DNA of 64,000 nucleotides from Rubrivivax sp. (GCA_030653385.1 JAURZM010000070.1:148888-212887), one strand, 5' to 3'. Shown: positions 54,809 through 63,968, counted from the stretch's first letter. Notes: generated from the letters alone by a model not told the origin. Program-made: numbers and translations.

Positions 54809-55855
54809 TCAGCGCCGCAGGCGCACCTGGGTGGGCTTGTCGGCCGGCACCAGGTCGAAGTGATCGCCCAACTGCGCAAACAGCTTCAGTGACGAGCTGT
54901 TTTTCCCCAGCAACTGCGCCTCGCGCAGGCGTTGCACGGCCACGTTCAAGGCCAGGCCCTTGCCGGCAGCCAGTTCGGGCAGGCAGTCGAGCACGGCCTG
55001 CACCGAGGCCCCGCGGTTGCCGTCGCGACTTCCTTCGCGCTTGTCGTTGCGCTTGCCGTCCCGATTGCCGTCGCGGTCGGCATCGCGGCCGCCGCGCGCG
55101 GGGCGCTGCACGGCGGGCGCCGCCGCCGGCGCGGCGGGCGCCACCGGCGTGGCATCGACCACCTTTGCTGCCGTTGTCTCGGACGAAACTTCTGCCTTCG
55201 CGGCGGCTGATTTGCGCGCGGCCGTCTTGCGCGGTGCCGCTTTGGTCGCCGCGGTCTTGGCGGCTGTTTTGGTGGCCACTTTTTTCGCCGGCGCGGCCTT
55301 CTTGGCAGCCGCCGAGGTTTTCGTGGCGGCCGAAGTTGCCGTCTTGCGCGTGGTCTTGCGCGCTGTCTTGCGTGCCGGCTTGTCGGCATCGGCGCTGAGC
55401 GAGGATCTGTCAGCGGCGCTGCGCGCCGGGGACTTGTGGTGTTCCAGCACTGTGTAGTCGTCGTAGACGTCCTGCGTCTCTTCGCCCACCTTGCCGGCCT
55501 GACCGATGCCGCGCACGACACAGCCCTTTTCGCGCAGCCGGTGCACCAGCGGCGCGAAGTCGCTGTCGGAAGAGGCGATGACCACCACGTCGGGGCGCTC
55601 GGCCAGCACCAGGTCGATGGCGTCGACGGCCATCGCGATGTCGGTGCTGTTTTTGCCCGCCGCCAGGTTCACCATGGGCTTGATGCCCAGGCGCTTGAAC
55701 GCCGCCTGGTTGGTCACCGCACTTTCTGCCGTGCAATAGGCGCGGCGCACGTGCAGGCCACCATGCTGGTTGAGCAGCAGGCGCACGGCCTGTTCCATGA
55801 CATCGAGCGACAGGTTGTCGGCGTCGATGAGCAGCATCACGCGGTCTTGGCTCAT
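54809..55855 (-). CDS. NYN-domain protein with histone-H1-like linker
   Basis: The 348-residue protein has an N-terminal NYN (LabA/DUF88, PIN-like) domain, residues 1-140, with the acidic active-site candidates in LLIDADNLS, STDIAMAVDAIDL and SSDSDFAPLV. Residues about 155-235 are a low-complexity Ala/Lys/Thr/Arg stretch resembling histone H1 (KKAAPAKKVATKTAAK), then a second repeat-like stretch rich in Arg, Asp, Gly and Asn. Residues about 285-348 form a small folded domain resembling the OST-HTH/LOTUS partner of NYN proteins. It is a probable RNase or RNA-binding protein. Its stop overlaps the start of the hydrolase gene on the same strand as ATGA. Confidence 0.8.
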   Translation of the reverse strand: MSQDRVMLLIDADNLSLDVMEQAVRLLLNQHGGLHVRRAYCTAESAVTNQAAFKRLGIKPMVNLAAGKNSTDIAMAVDAIDLVLAERPDVVVIASSDSDFAPLVHRLREKGCVVRGIGQAGKVGEETQDVYDDYTVLEHHKSPARSAADRSSLSADADKPARKTARKTTRKTATSAATKTSAAAKKAAPAKKVATKTAAKTAATKAAPRKTAARKSAAAKAEVSSETTAAKVVDATPVAPAAPAAAPAVQRPARGGRDADRDGNRDGKRNDKREGSRDGNRGASVQAVLDCLPELAAGKGLALNVAVQRLREAQLLGKNSSSLKLFAQLGDHFDLVPADKPTQVRLRR

Positions 55856-56724
55856 GCAGAAATCTCCAGCGCGATGAACTCGCGCAACAGGGAAAGGGCG
55901 CGCTCGGGCGCATCGGCAAGCAAGCCGTGGCCGGCGCCTTCAAACTCTTCGTAGCGCAAGAGATGCGGGGGCAACAGCGCCGCGATGTCACGCTGGTTTT
56001 CCACCGGCAGCATGGGGTCCAGCGTGCCGCCCATCAGCAGCACCGGGCAACGGATGCGGTGCAATGCCGGCCGCAGGTCGAAGTGATTGCCTTCACCTTC
56101 GGCGCGGCTGAACCAGCGGGTGGCTTCGGCGTTGCGCACACTGCGCAGCAGCGCTTTCGGGTCGTCGGCGCTGCGGTTGTACTGCGGCACACAGATGCGC
56201 AACCAGTCGTCCAGCACCTCGCGGCAGGTGTCGCCGTCGATCAGTCGGCGGCGCGCCAGCGCACCGGCAGCAGGGCCGCCAAGCTGTTCGAACAGTTCGA
56301 CCCGGCGCTGGGTAAACGCACCACCGCGCGCTGCCGTGTTCATCAGCACCAGCTTGCCGGCATGGCCCGGGTGGCGCGTGGCATAAGACAGCGCCACCAT
56401 GCCACCGAAGCTGGCACCCAGCACGATGGGCTTTTCGATGCCCAGCGCATCGCACAAGCCGCGCACGTCGTCGCCCCACTGCGCCAGCGTCCACCGGTCC
56501 TGCGGGCCGCTTTCGCTGCGGCCGTTGCCGCGGTGGTCGTAGAAGACCAGCTGCGCCACGTCGGCCAGCGGCGACATCTGCGGGCGGTAGTGCGAGTGGT
56601 CGGCACCCGGCCCGCCGTGCAGCAGCACCACCGTGGGCCGCTCGCGCATCCGCGCGCCGCTGGGCACCAGGCCGGCGCCTTCGACATCGAAGAACAGGCG
56701 CACGCCGTTGACAAGGACGTGCAT
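55852..56724 (-). CDS. Alpha/beta hydrolase (proline iminopeptidase-like)
   Basis: The 290-residue protein has the alpha/beta hydrolase fold: oxyanion motif HGGPGADHSHY, the segment YDHRGNGRSE, the nucleophile elbow GASFGG with the catalytic Ser, an Asp in GGTLDPMLP and the C-terminal His in GAGHGLL. The HGGPG motif and DHRGNGRS are typical of the proline iminopeptidase/S33 group, but epoxide- and lactone-cleaving relatives look alike, so substrate is open. The ATG at 56724 (MHVLVNGVRLFF) is chosen; the frame upstream overlaps pyrC. It is transcribed from pyrC, 5 bases upstream, toward the NYN gene. Confidence 0.85.
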   Translation of the reverse strand: MHVLVNGVRLFFDVEGAGLVPSGARMRERPTVVLLHGGPGADHSHYRPQMSPLADVAQLVFYDHRGNGRSESGPQDRWTLAQWGDDVRGLCDALGIEKPIVLGASFGGMVALSYATRHPGHAGKLVLMNTAARGGAFTQRRVELFEQLGGPAAGALARRRLIDGDTCREVLDDWLRICVPQYNRSADDPKALLRSVRNAEATRWFSRAEGEGNHFDLRPALHRIRCPVLLMGGTLDPMLPVENQRDIAALLPPHLLRYEEFEGAGHGLLADAPERALSLLREFIALEISA

Positions 56725-56729
56725 GCCGC

Positions 56730-57788
56730 TCAAGCCAGGCGCCAGTTCAGCGTCTCGCCTGCACGCAGCGGCTTGATCAGCGCATCGCCAAAGGGCAGGG
56801 TCTCGGGCAAGGTCCAGGGCTCGCGGCGCAGGGTCACGGTGCCTTCGTTGACCGGCAGGCCATAAAAGGCCGGGCCATGCTCGCTGGCAAACCCGGCCAG
56901 CTTGTCCAGCGCGCCGGCAGCTTCGAAGGCCTCGGCGTACAGCTCCAGTGCTGCGGGTGCGGTGTAACAACCGGCGCCACAGACACTTTGTTCCTTCAGC
57001 GCCGCTGCATGCGGCGCGCTGTCGGTGCCCAGGAAAAAACGCTCGCTGCCCGACGTGGCCGCCCGCACCAGCGCCAGGCGGTGCTGCTCCTTTTTCAGCA
57101 CCGGCAGGCAGTAGTAGTGCGGGCGCAGGCCGCCGATGAACAGCGCGTTGCGGTTGTAGAGCAGGTGGTGGGCCGTGATCGTGGCCGCGGTAGAAGCACC
57201 GGCGTCGGCCACGTACTGCGCGGCGTCGGCGGTGGTGATGTGTTCGAACACCACCTTCAACTCGGGGAAGTCGCGGCGCAGCGGCTGCATCACGCGGTCG
57301 ATGAACACCGCTTCGCGGTCGAAGATGTCGACCTCGGGGTCGGTCACTTCGCCGTGCACCAGCAGCAGCAGATCTTCGCGCTGCATGGCTTCGAGGGTGG
57401 GGTAGCACTTGCGGATGTCGGTGACACCGGCGTCGCTGTTGGTGGTGGCGCCGGCAGGGTAGAGCTTCAGCGCCACGACGCCGGCATCGCGCGCTCGGCG
57501 AATCTCGTCGGGCGGCGTGTTGTCCGTCAGGTACAGCGTCATCAGCGGCTGGAAGTCGCTGCCGGTGCCGTGCTTGGGCCGCGCCGCCAGGATGCGGTCG
57601 CGGTAGGCCAGCGCGGCGGCGGCGGTGGCGACAGGCGGCCGCAGATTGGGCATCACGATGGCACGTGCAAACTGCGCCGCCGTGGCCGGCAGCACGGCTG
57701 CCAGTGCCGCGCCGTCGCGCAGGTGCAGGTGCCAGTCGTCGGGGCGGCGGATCGTCAGGGACAGCGGTGTCGCAAGGGTCGGGCTCAT
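56730..57788 (-). CDS. pyrC: Dihydroorotase
   Basis: PyrC (EC 3.5.2.3) catalyses the third step of pyrimidine synthesis, cyclising carbamoyl aspartate to dihydroorotate. The 352-residue protein is of the class II (E. coli-type) form: zinc-binding DWHLHLRDG, the carboxylated Lys in ALKLYPAGAT, His in VHGE and EHITT, and the Asp in LGTDSAPH. The ATG at 57788 gives MSPTLATPLS; the open frame continues upstream without support. It is followed closely by the hydrolase and NYN genes on the same strand. Confidence 0.96.
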   Translation of the reverse strand: MSPTLATPLSLTIRRPDDWHLHLRDGAALAAVLPATAAQFARAIVMPNLRPPVATAAAALAYRDRILAARPKHGTGSDFQPLMTLYLTDNTPPDEIRRARDAGVVALKLYPAGATTNSDAGVTDIRKCYPTLEAMQREDLLLLVHGEVTDPEVDIFDREAVFIDRVMQPLRRDFPELKVVFEHITTADAAQYVADAGASTAATITAHHLLYNRNALFIGGLRPHYYCLPVLKKEQHRLALVRAATSGSERFFLGTDSAPHAAALKEQSVCGAGCYTAPAALELYAEAFEAAGALDKLAGFASEHGPAFYGLPVNEGTVTLRREPWTLPETLPFGDALIKPLRAGETLNWRLA

Positions 57789-57831
57789 GCCCTGGATTGT
57801 CGCCTGCGCGCCGACCGGCAGAGCGGCCCTG

Positions 57832-58566
57832 TCAATGCTGCAGGATCTTCGACAGGAACTCACGTGCCCGCGGCGTGCGCGCCTCGGGGCTGCCGAAGAA
57901 GTCTTCCTTCCTGCAGTCTTCGACGATCCTGCCGGCGTCCATGAAGATCACGCGGTGGCTCACCTTGCGCGCAAATCCCATCTCGTGCGTGACCACCATC
58001 ATCGTCATGCCTTCGTTGGCCAGCTGCACCATCACGTCCAGCACCTCGCCCACCATCTCAGGGTCCAGCGCCGAGGTGGGTTCGTCGAACAGCATCACGA
58101 TGGGGTCCATGCTCAGCGCACGCGCGATGGCCACCCGTTGCTGCTGGCCGCCCGACAACTGGCCCGGGAACTTGTCCTTGTGCGCCATCAGGCCCACGCG
58201 GTCCAGCATCTTCAGGCCACGCGCGCCGGCATCGGCCGTGTTGCGGCCCAGCACCTTGATCTGCGCCAGCGTCAGGTTTTCGGTCACCGACAGGTGCGGG
58301 AACAGCTCGAAGTGCTGGAACACCATGCCCACGCGGCTGCGCAGCTTGGGCAGGTCGGTCTGGGGGTCGGTGATGCTGATGCCGTCGACCGTGATGTCGC
58401 CCTTCTGGATGGGCTCCAGCGCATTGACGGTTTTGATCAAGGTGCTCTTGCCGCTGCCCGACGGGCCGCAGACCACCACCACTTCGCCCTTCTGGATGGA
58501 CGTGGTGCAGTCGGTCAGCACCTGAAAGCTGCCGTACCACTTGCTCACACCTTTGATATCGATCAT
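57832..58566 (-). CDS. gltL: Amino-acid ABC transporter ATPase, GltL-like
   Basis: The 244-residue polar amino-acid-type ATPase has Walker A GPSGSGKST, Q-loop VFQHFELFPH, signature LSGGQQQRVAIARA, Walker B VMLFDEPTSALDPE and H-loop VVTHEMGFAR, the full set for the GltL/GlnQ group. It lies 10 bases after the gene for a glutamate/aspartate-type binding protein on the same strand. The two permease genes normally found between these partners (gltJ and gltK) are absent from this block, so it must use permeases encoded elsewhere or has changed role. Confidence 0.88.
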   Translation of the reverse strand: MIDIKGVSKWYGSFQVLTDCTTSIQKGEVVVVCGPSGSGKSTLIKTVNALEPIQKGDITVDGISITDPQTDLPKLRSRVGMVFQHFELFPHLSVTENLTLAQIKVLGRNTADAGARGLKMLDRVGLMAHKDKFPGQLSGGQQQRVAIARALSMDPIVMLFDEPTSALDPEMVGEVLDVMVQLANEGMTMMVVTHEMGFARKVSHRVIFMDAGRIVEDCRKEDFFGSPEARTPRAREFLSKILQH

Positions 58567-58576
58567 GTTGTGCCGC

Positions 58577-59479
58577 TCACTTCTTGAGGTAGTCCTCGAC
58601 CGGCCTGTCGTTGGGCTTGGCCCAGGCCGCCTTGGTGGCATTGCTCAGCGGCAGGCCGACCCGGGTGTCGCCGGGCGGTATGGGCTGCACAAACCACTTG
58701 TCATAGGTCTTGGCCATCTCGCCCGACTTGATCATGGCCACGATGCTGTCGTCGACCAGCTTCTTGAAGGCCGGGTCGTCCTTGCGCATCATGATGGCGA
58801 TGGGTTCGACGGACAGCACCTCGCCGACGATGCGGTAGTCGCCGGGCGACTTGCTCTTGGCGATGTTGCCGGCCAGGATCTGCCCGTCCATCACGAAGGC
58901 GTCGGCACGGCCGGTTTCCAGCAGCAGAAAGCTGTCGGCGTGGTCCTTGCCGTAGACCTCCTTGAAGTCGACACCCGCCGCGCGTTTGTGTTTGCGCAGC
59001 AGTTGCACCGACGTGGTGCCGGTGGTTGTGGACACACTCCTGCCGCTGAGCTGCCCGATGCCCGTGATGCCCGACTTGGTCTTCACCGCGATGCGCACTT
59101 CTTCGACGTAGGTGGTGACGGCAAAAGCCACGTCCTTGCGGCGTGCGGTGGTGTTGGTGGTGCTGCCGCACTCGATATCGACGGTGCCGTTCTGCACCAG
59201 CGGGATGCGGTTCTGCGAAGTCACGGCCTGGTACCTGATGTCCAGCTTGGGCAGGCCCAGGTGTTTTTGCACGTCGGTCAGCACCCTTGTGCAGACTTCG
59301 ACGTGAAAGCCGGCGTACTTGCCGTCGCCCAGCGTGTAGGACAAAACACCGGAAGACTCGCGCACGCCCATCGTCGCGGCCTGGTCTTCCTTGATCTTGG
59401 CCAGGGTGCCGGACTGGGCCGACACCGCACCGGCGGCTAGCAGGGCCAGGGTGGCCACAGTGAATGAGAACGGGTTCAT
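58577..59479 (-). CDS. gltI: Glutamate/aspartate-type periplasmic binding protein
   Basis: The 300-residue family 3 solute-binding protein has a signal peptide (cleavage near AVSAQ) and the segments GVRESSGVLSYTLGDGKYAGFHVEVC, TSQNRIPLVQNGTVDIECGSTTNT and GTTSVQLL typical of GltI, the glutamate/aspartate receptor of the Gram-negative importer. The ATG at 59479 is chosen because it is the start of the signal peptide. The ATPase gene is directly downstream. A LysR gene lies 43 bases upstream on the same strand and may regulate the pair. Confidence 0.88.
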   Translation of the reverse strand: MNPFSFTVATLALLAAGAVSAQSGTLAKIKEDQAATMGVRESSGVLSYTLGDGKYAGFHVEVCTRVLTDVQKHLGLPKLDIRYQAVTSQNRIPLVQNGTVDIECGSTTNTTARRKDVAFAVTTYVEEVRIAVKTKSGITGIGQLSGRSVSTTTGTTSVQLLRKHKRAAGVDFKEVYGKDHADSFLLLETGRADAFVMDGQILAGNIAKSKSPGDYRIVGEVLSVEPIAIMMRKDDPAFKKLVDDSIVAMIKSGEMAKTYDKWFVQPIPPGDTRVGLPLSNATKAAWAKPNDRPVEDYLKK

Positions 59480-59522
59480 CGACCCTCCTGCAGCATGGGG
59501 ACTTTGGGGTGCGGCGCGGTTT

Positions 59523-60446
59523 TCAGGCTCGGCCACGTTGGCCCAGGTGGTCCCACAGCGCCTGCACCGCCGGTTTGGCGTGGCGGGCCACTTCGGGCCT
59601 TTCCCGGTAGATGCGCACTTCCATTGTCAGCTCCAGCCGTTCGCTGGCCGAAGCCGACACCAGCCGCCGGGCCTTCAATTCCTTGCGCACGCTGCTGTGC
59701 GGCAGGAAAGCCAGGCCATGGCCTTCCAAGGCCATCGCCTTCAGGCCTTCGGCCATGTCGGTTTCGTAGATGGGGTCCAGGTGCAGCGGCTCACCGGCCT
59801 GCTTCAGGATGACCTCGACCAGCCGCGCCATGTAGGCACCCGACGCATAACTCAGGAAAGGCACGCCGCCGCCCGGCCGGCCCGGCAGCTGAAAGAGCGC
59901 CTGGCCATCGCTGCCGGCCTTGGCATAAGGCGCCAGTGTTTCGCTGGACAGCGCCAGCATCTCGTAGCGTTCGGCCGACAGCGGCAAAGGCTGGCTCGGG
60001 TGGTGGTAGGCAATCAGCAGGTCGCAGCCCCCTTCGGTCAGGCGCATCACCGCGTCGTGCACGTTCAGCGCCGTCAGCCGGGTCTTGATGGCGCCGAAGT
60101 GCTGGCGCACGTCCATCAGCCAGTGTGGAAAAAATGTGAAGGCCAGCGTGTGCGGCACGGCAAACTCGATCATGTCCAGCCCGGCCGCCTGGTGGCTGCG
60201 CATCATGTTGCGCGTGGCCTGCAGGTTGTCCAGCATGTCCAGCGCCTGCGCGTGCAGGGTTTCGCCGGCTGCCGTGAGCCGCGTGGGGTAGGAAGAGCGG
60301 TCGACCAGGTCGATGCCGGCCCAGGCTTCCAGTGCCTGGATGCGGCGTGAAAACGCCGGCTGGGTGACGTGGCGGAGCTGCGCCGAACGCGAAAAACTGC
60401 GTGTCTCGGCCAGGCTCACGAAGTCTTCCAGCCACTTGGTTTCCAT
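59523..60446 (-). CDS. LysR-family transcriptional regulator
   Basis: The 307-residue protein has the LysR winged-helix N-terminus (METKWLEDFVSLAETRSFSRSA, recognition helix HVTQPAFSRRIQALE) and a C-terminal effector domain. The ATG at 60446 gives the standard start; longer frames are unsupported. It lies upstream of gltI-gltL in the same direction, so it probably controls amino-acid uptake or is cotranscribed with it. The subgroup resembles HypT/YjiE-like regulators with the WLEDF start, but the inducer is unknown. Confidence 0.88.
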   Translation of the reverse strand: METKWLEDFVSLAETRSFSRSAQLRHVTQPAFSRRIQALEAWAGIDLVDRSSYPTRLTAAGETLHAQALDMLDNLQATRNMMRSHQAAGLDMIEFAVPHTLAFTFFPHWLMDVRQHFGAIKTRLTALNVHDAVMRLTEGGCDLLIAYHHPSQPLPLSAERYEMLALSSETLAPYAKAGSDGQALFQLPGRPGGGVPFLSYASGAYMARLVEVILKQAGEPLHLDPIYETDMAEGLKAMALEGHGLAFLPHSSVRKELKARRLVSASASERLELTMEVRIYRERPEVARHAKPAVQALWDHLGQRGRA

Positions 60447-60640
60447 GGCGGGGCAGTGTATCGGCGGCTCTGAAGCCGATTTCCTGGGGCCCGCCCTAGG
60501 CCTGGCGCTGGCGGTGGTGCACAAGCTGTCGCCAGGCGCACACACCTTCACATCTGAACGCACACGCGGTCACTCGGCGGCGAACACTTTCGAGCTTTTG
60601 CCGACTAGCATTCACCCCATCCCCAAGCCCTGGAGCCTGC

Positions 60641-61099
60641 ATGAACCGCTTGCCACACATCCTGATCACCCTCGTCGTGTTGTGCGGCTTCGCCGCACCG
60701 GCGCTGGCCGCCAGTTCGGCCTCGTCGGCTTCGTCCGACGGTTCTTCCACCTCGGTGGGCAGTTCGTCCACTTCGCTGGAGACGTCCAGCGACAGTTCGT
60801 CCAAAGCCGACAAGGTGGCCGAAGGTGATTACCGCATCACCGAGATCGCCGTCGCCGACGCCCAACCAGGGAAGGTGCGCGTCAAGCTGCAGCCGGTGGA
60901 CGGCAAGAGCGCCGACTTCGTGCTGGTGCTGCCGCAGGAAGCTGCGCAGCAGGGCCGCCTGGCCGCCGGTGGTGTGGTGACCGCGCAGAAACACGCCTAC
61001 GGCCTGCAGTTTGCGGCCGGCGCACCGCGCGAAGCCTTTTTCCTGGTGCTGCACGACGAGTGGTACCGCGAGCTGCAAACCCGCGTCGTCACGCTGTAG
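60641..61099 (+). CDS. Small secreted Ser-rich protein of unknown function
   Basis: The 152-residue protein has a clean signal peptide (cleavage after APALA), then a stretch of about 35 residues made mostly of Ser with Thr, Ala and Asp, then a compact C-terminal domain of about 90 residues with no family I recognise (DYRITEIAVADAQPGKVRVK, FVLVLPQEAAQQG, FLVLHDEWYRELQT). GGAG precedes the ATG. It is 8 bases before the DUF2145-type gene, so the two are cotranscribed. The 194-base gap upstream has no gene. Confidence 0.75.
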   Translation: MNRLPHILITLVVLCGFAAPALAASSASSASSDGSSTSVGSSSTSLETSSDSSSKADKVAEGDYRITEIAVADAQPGKVRVKLQPVDGKSADFVLVLPQEAAQQGRLAAGGVVTAQKHAYGLQFAAGAPREAFFLVLHDEWYRELQTRVVTL

Positions 61100-61107
61100 A
61101 CACCGCC

Positions 61108-62052
61108 ATGCGCCACGCAGCGCGGGCGCTGGCTGCGGCGGCGCTGCTGGTCGCCGCCACCAGCGCCGCGCAAGCTGCGTCGCTGCAGTACTGCGACGCC
61201 ACCCCCAGTCTCAGCGCCGCGCAGCAAGACCGCCTGCTGCGGGTCAGTGCGGTCATCAAGGAAGAGCTCGACCGTTCGGGCGTGGGCGCGGCGCTGGTCG
61301 CGCGTTCGGGCCTGAACCTGGGGTTTTTCGGCCACCGCTATTCCCACGCCGGCATCGGGCTGCGCCACAGCCCGGCCAGCCCGTGGGCGGTACGGCAGCT
61401 GTACTTTTCCTGCGACGAAAAACAGCCGCGCATCTTCGACCAGGGCATGCCGGCTTTCCTGATGGGCACCGACGACCCGGCGCTGGGCTACATCTCGGTG
61501 CTGCTGCTGCCGCTGCAGGCCAGCGCGCAGATCGAAAGCGTGGCGCTGGACAGCCGCCAGGCGCTGCAGTTGCTGGGTGCCAGCTACAGCGCCAACGCCC
61601 ATGCCTTCAGCAACCGCTACCAGAACTGCAACCAGTGGCTCGTCGAACTGCTGGCCGTGGCCTGGGGTGCACACGCCGGGGCCCTTGCGCCAGCGGGGCC
61701 GCAGGCGGACGACCTGCCGCCCAGCGCGCCCCGTGATGCCGCACAAAGCTGGCTCAAGGGCGCAGGTTACGAACCCACGGTGTTTGCGCTGGGCCGGCGG
61801 CCGCTCTTGTGGCTGACCGCCTTCAGCCCTTTCCTGAACCGCGACGACCACCCCGAAGCTGACCTGTCGCAAGCGCAGTTCAGGGTCAGCATGCCGGTGG
61901 CCATCGAACACTTCGTGCGCCAGCGTGTGCCTGAAACAACGCGGATCGAAATCTGCCACACGGAAAAACACGTGGTCGTGCGGCGCGGCTGGGAAGCGAT
62001 TGCCGACGGTTGCGTGGCGACCGCCGAAGACCGTGTGATCGAGCTGAGCTGA
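61108..62052 (+). CDS. DUF2145-type secreted protein
   Basis: The 314-residue protein has a signal peptide (cleavage near SAAQA) and the conserved segments of the DUF2145 family: LGFFGHRYSHAGIGLRH near residue 70 and YQNCNQWLVELLA near residue 171. The paired His in SHAGI and Cys in NCNQW, in this order, resemble a circularly permuted NlpC/P60-type Cys/His peptidase; an amidase or peptidase role is inference. The ATG at 61108 lies 8 bases after the stop of the Ser-rich gene. Confidence 0.75.
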   Translation: MRHAARALAAAALLVAATSAAQAASLQYCDATPSLSAAQQDRLLRVSAVIKEELDRSGVGAALVARSGLNLGFFGHRYSHAGIGLRHSPASPWAVRQLYFSCDEKQPRIFDQGMPAFLMGTDDPALGYISVLLLPLQASAQIESVALDSRQALQLLGASYSANAHAFSNRYQNCNQWLVELLAVAWGAHAGALAPAGPQADDLPPSAPRDAAQSWLKGAGYEPTVFALGRRPLLWLTAFSPFLNRDDHPEADLSQAQFRVSMPVAIEHFVRQRVPETTRIEICHTEKHVVVRRGWEAIADGCVATAEDRVIELS

Positions 62053-62074
62053 GTCCGTCAGAGCCCGCCCGGGC

Positions 62075-63901
62075 CTATTCCTGCCCGCTCTGCTGCAGCC
62101 GCCACATCTGCGCGTAACGCCCGTTGCGCGCCAGCAGTTCGGCGTGCGGGCCCTTTTCGACCACGCGCCCGGCTTCCAGCACGACGATTTCGTGCGCGTC
62201 CACCACCGTGCTCAGCCGGTGTGCAATGACCAGCGCCGTCTTGCCCTGGCTCACCGCCCGCAGTTCGGCCTGGATGGCGCGTTCGTTGGCGCTGTCCAGC
62301 GCCGAGGTGGCTTCGTCGAAGATCAGCACCGGCGGGTTTTTCAGCAACGTGCGCGCGATGGCCACCCGCTGTTTTTCACCGCCGCTGAGCTTCAGCCCGC
62401 GTTCACCCACCATCGTGTCGTAACCCTTGGGCGTGGCGCTGATGAAGTTGTGGATGTGCGCCGCCTGCGCCGCCGCTTCCACGTCGGCCCGGGTGGCGCC
62501 GGGGCGGCCGTAGGCGATGTTGTATTCGACCGTGTCGTTGAAGAGCACAGTGTCCTGCGGCACGATGCCGATGGCCTGGCGCAGGCTGGCCTGCGTGACC
62601 TGGCGGATGTCCTGGCCGTCGATGGTGATGCGGCCCCCACCCGCGTCCACATCGTAGAAGCGGTAGAGCAGCCGCGCCAGCGTGCTCTTGCCGGCGCCCG
62701 AAGGGCCCACCACGGCCACCGTCTTGCCGGCCGGTATCTCGAAGCTCAGTTCGTGCAGGATGGGCCTGCCTGAAGGTCCGGGGTCGTAGGCGAAGCTGAC
62801 GTTTTCGAAGCGCACCACGCCTTCGCCCACCTGCAGCGGCAAGGCCCCGGGCACGTCGTCCACCTCGCGGTGTTTTTCCATCAGCGCGAACATCTTGTCC
62901 AGGTCGGTCAGCGACTGCTTGATCTCGCGGTACATCACGCCCAGGAAATTCAGCGGGATGTAGAGCTGGATCATGAAGGCGTTGACCATCACCAGGTCAC
63001 CCAGCGTCAGGCGCCCTTCCACCACGCCCTGCGTGGCGCGCCACAACATGGCGATCAGCGCCGCGGCAATGATCAGCTGCTGGCCGGTGTTCAAGAGGCT
63101 CAGCGTGCTCTGGCTCTTCAGCGCGGCGCGGCGCAGTTTTTCCAGGTTTTCGTCGTAGCGCTTGGCTTCGAAGTCCTCGTTGTTGAAGTACTTGACGGTT
63201 TCGTAGTTCAGCAGTGAATCGATGGCACGTGTGTGGGCCGTGCTGTCGAGTTCGTTCATCTGCTTGCGGAACTGCGTGCGCCACTCGGTCACCGTGATGG
63301 TGAAGGTGACGTACAGCACCAGCGCGGCCAGCGTGATCCAGGCAAAGGCGGCATCGAACTTCACCGCCAGCAGCGTCAGCACCATGGCCACTTCCACCAG
63401 CGTGGGGAAGATGCTGTACAGCGAATAGCTGATCAACGAATGCACGGCGCGGGTGCCGCGTTCGATGTCGCGGGTCATGCCACCGGTCTGGCGTTCCAGG
63501 TGGAAACGCAGGCTCAGTGCGTGCAGGTGGCGAAAAACCTGCAGGCTGATGCTGCGTGCCGTGCCTTCGGTGGCCTTGGCGAAGATCAGCTCGCGCAGTT
63601 CGGTGAAGAGTGATGTGCTCAGCCGCAGCAGGCCGTAGGCCACCAGCAGGCCCACCGGCACCACCAGCACCGCGGCCGGGTCGCCGGGTTTGATGGACAG
63701 CGAATCGATCAGGTACTTCAGCAGCACCGGCACCGAGACATTGGCCGCCTTGGCGGCGAGCAGGAAACCCAGCGCAATGCCCACGCGCCAGCGGTAGCGC
63801 CACAGGTAAGGCAACAGTTTGGCCAGCGTGCCCCAGTCGGAGCGCGGTGCGGCGGGCGTCGGGGACGATTCGGGGGCGGATACAGTGGCGAGCGAGCGCA
63901 T
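62075..63901 (-). CDS. Atm1-type ABC exporter
   Basis: The 608-residue half-transporter has a six-helix exporter domain (about 25-340) with the Atm1/ABCB7 hallmarks LLNYETVKYFNNEDFEAKRY and LGVMYREIKQSL, and a C-terminal ATPase with Walker A GPSGAGKST, signature LSGGEKQRVAIART, Walker B VLIFDEATSALD and H-loop IAHRLST. Bacterial Atm1 exports glutathione-linked or heavy-metal-linked compounds and works as a homodimer. The start ATG at 63901 agrees with the family's short N-terminus. It converges with the DUF2145 gene, 22 bases away. Confidence 0.9.
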   Translation of the reverse strand: MRSLATVSAPESSPTPAAPRSDWGTLAKLLPYLWRYRWRVGIALGFLLAAKAANVSVPVLLKYLIDSLSIKPGDPAAVLVVPVGLLVAYGLLRLSTSLFTELRELIFAKATEGTARSISLQVFRHLHALSLRFHLERQTGGMTRDIERGTRAVHSLISYSLYSIFPTLVEVAMVLTLLAVKFDAAFAWITLAALVLYVTFTITVTEWRTQFRKQMNELDSTAHTRAIDSLLNYETVKYFNNEDFEAKRYDENLEKLRRAALKSQSTLSLLNTGQQLIIAAALIAMLWRATQGVVEGRLTLGDLVMVNAFMIQLYIPLNFLGVMYREIKQSLTDLDKMFALMEKHREVDDVPGALPLQVGEGVVRFENVSFAYDPGPSGRPILHELSFEIPAGKTVAVVGPSGAGKSTLARLLYRFYDVDAGGGRITIDGQDIRQVTQASLRQAIGIVPQDTVLFNDTVEYNIAYGRPGATRADVEAAAQAAHIHNFISATPKGYDTMVGERGLKLSGGEKQRVAIARTLLKNPPVLIFDEATSALDSANERAIQAELRAVSQGKTALVIAHRLSTVVDAHEIVVLEAGRVVEKGPHAELLARNGRYAQMWRLQQSGQE

Positions 63902-63968
63902 GCACCGATTGTCGCCTTCGCTGCCTTTTCATGCCCCCGGGCCCCATGCCCCGACCAGGACGCCCCCT

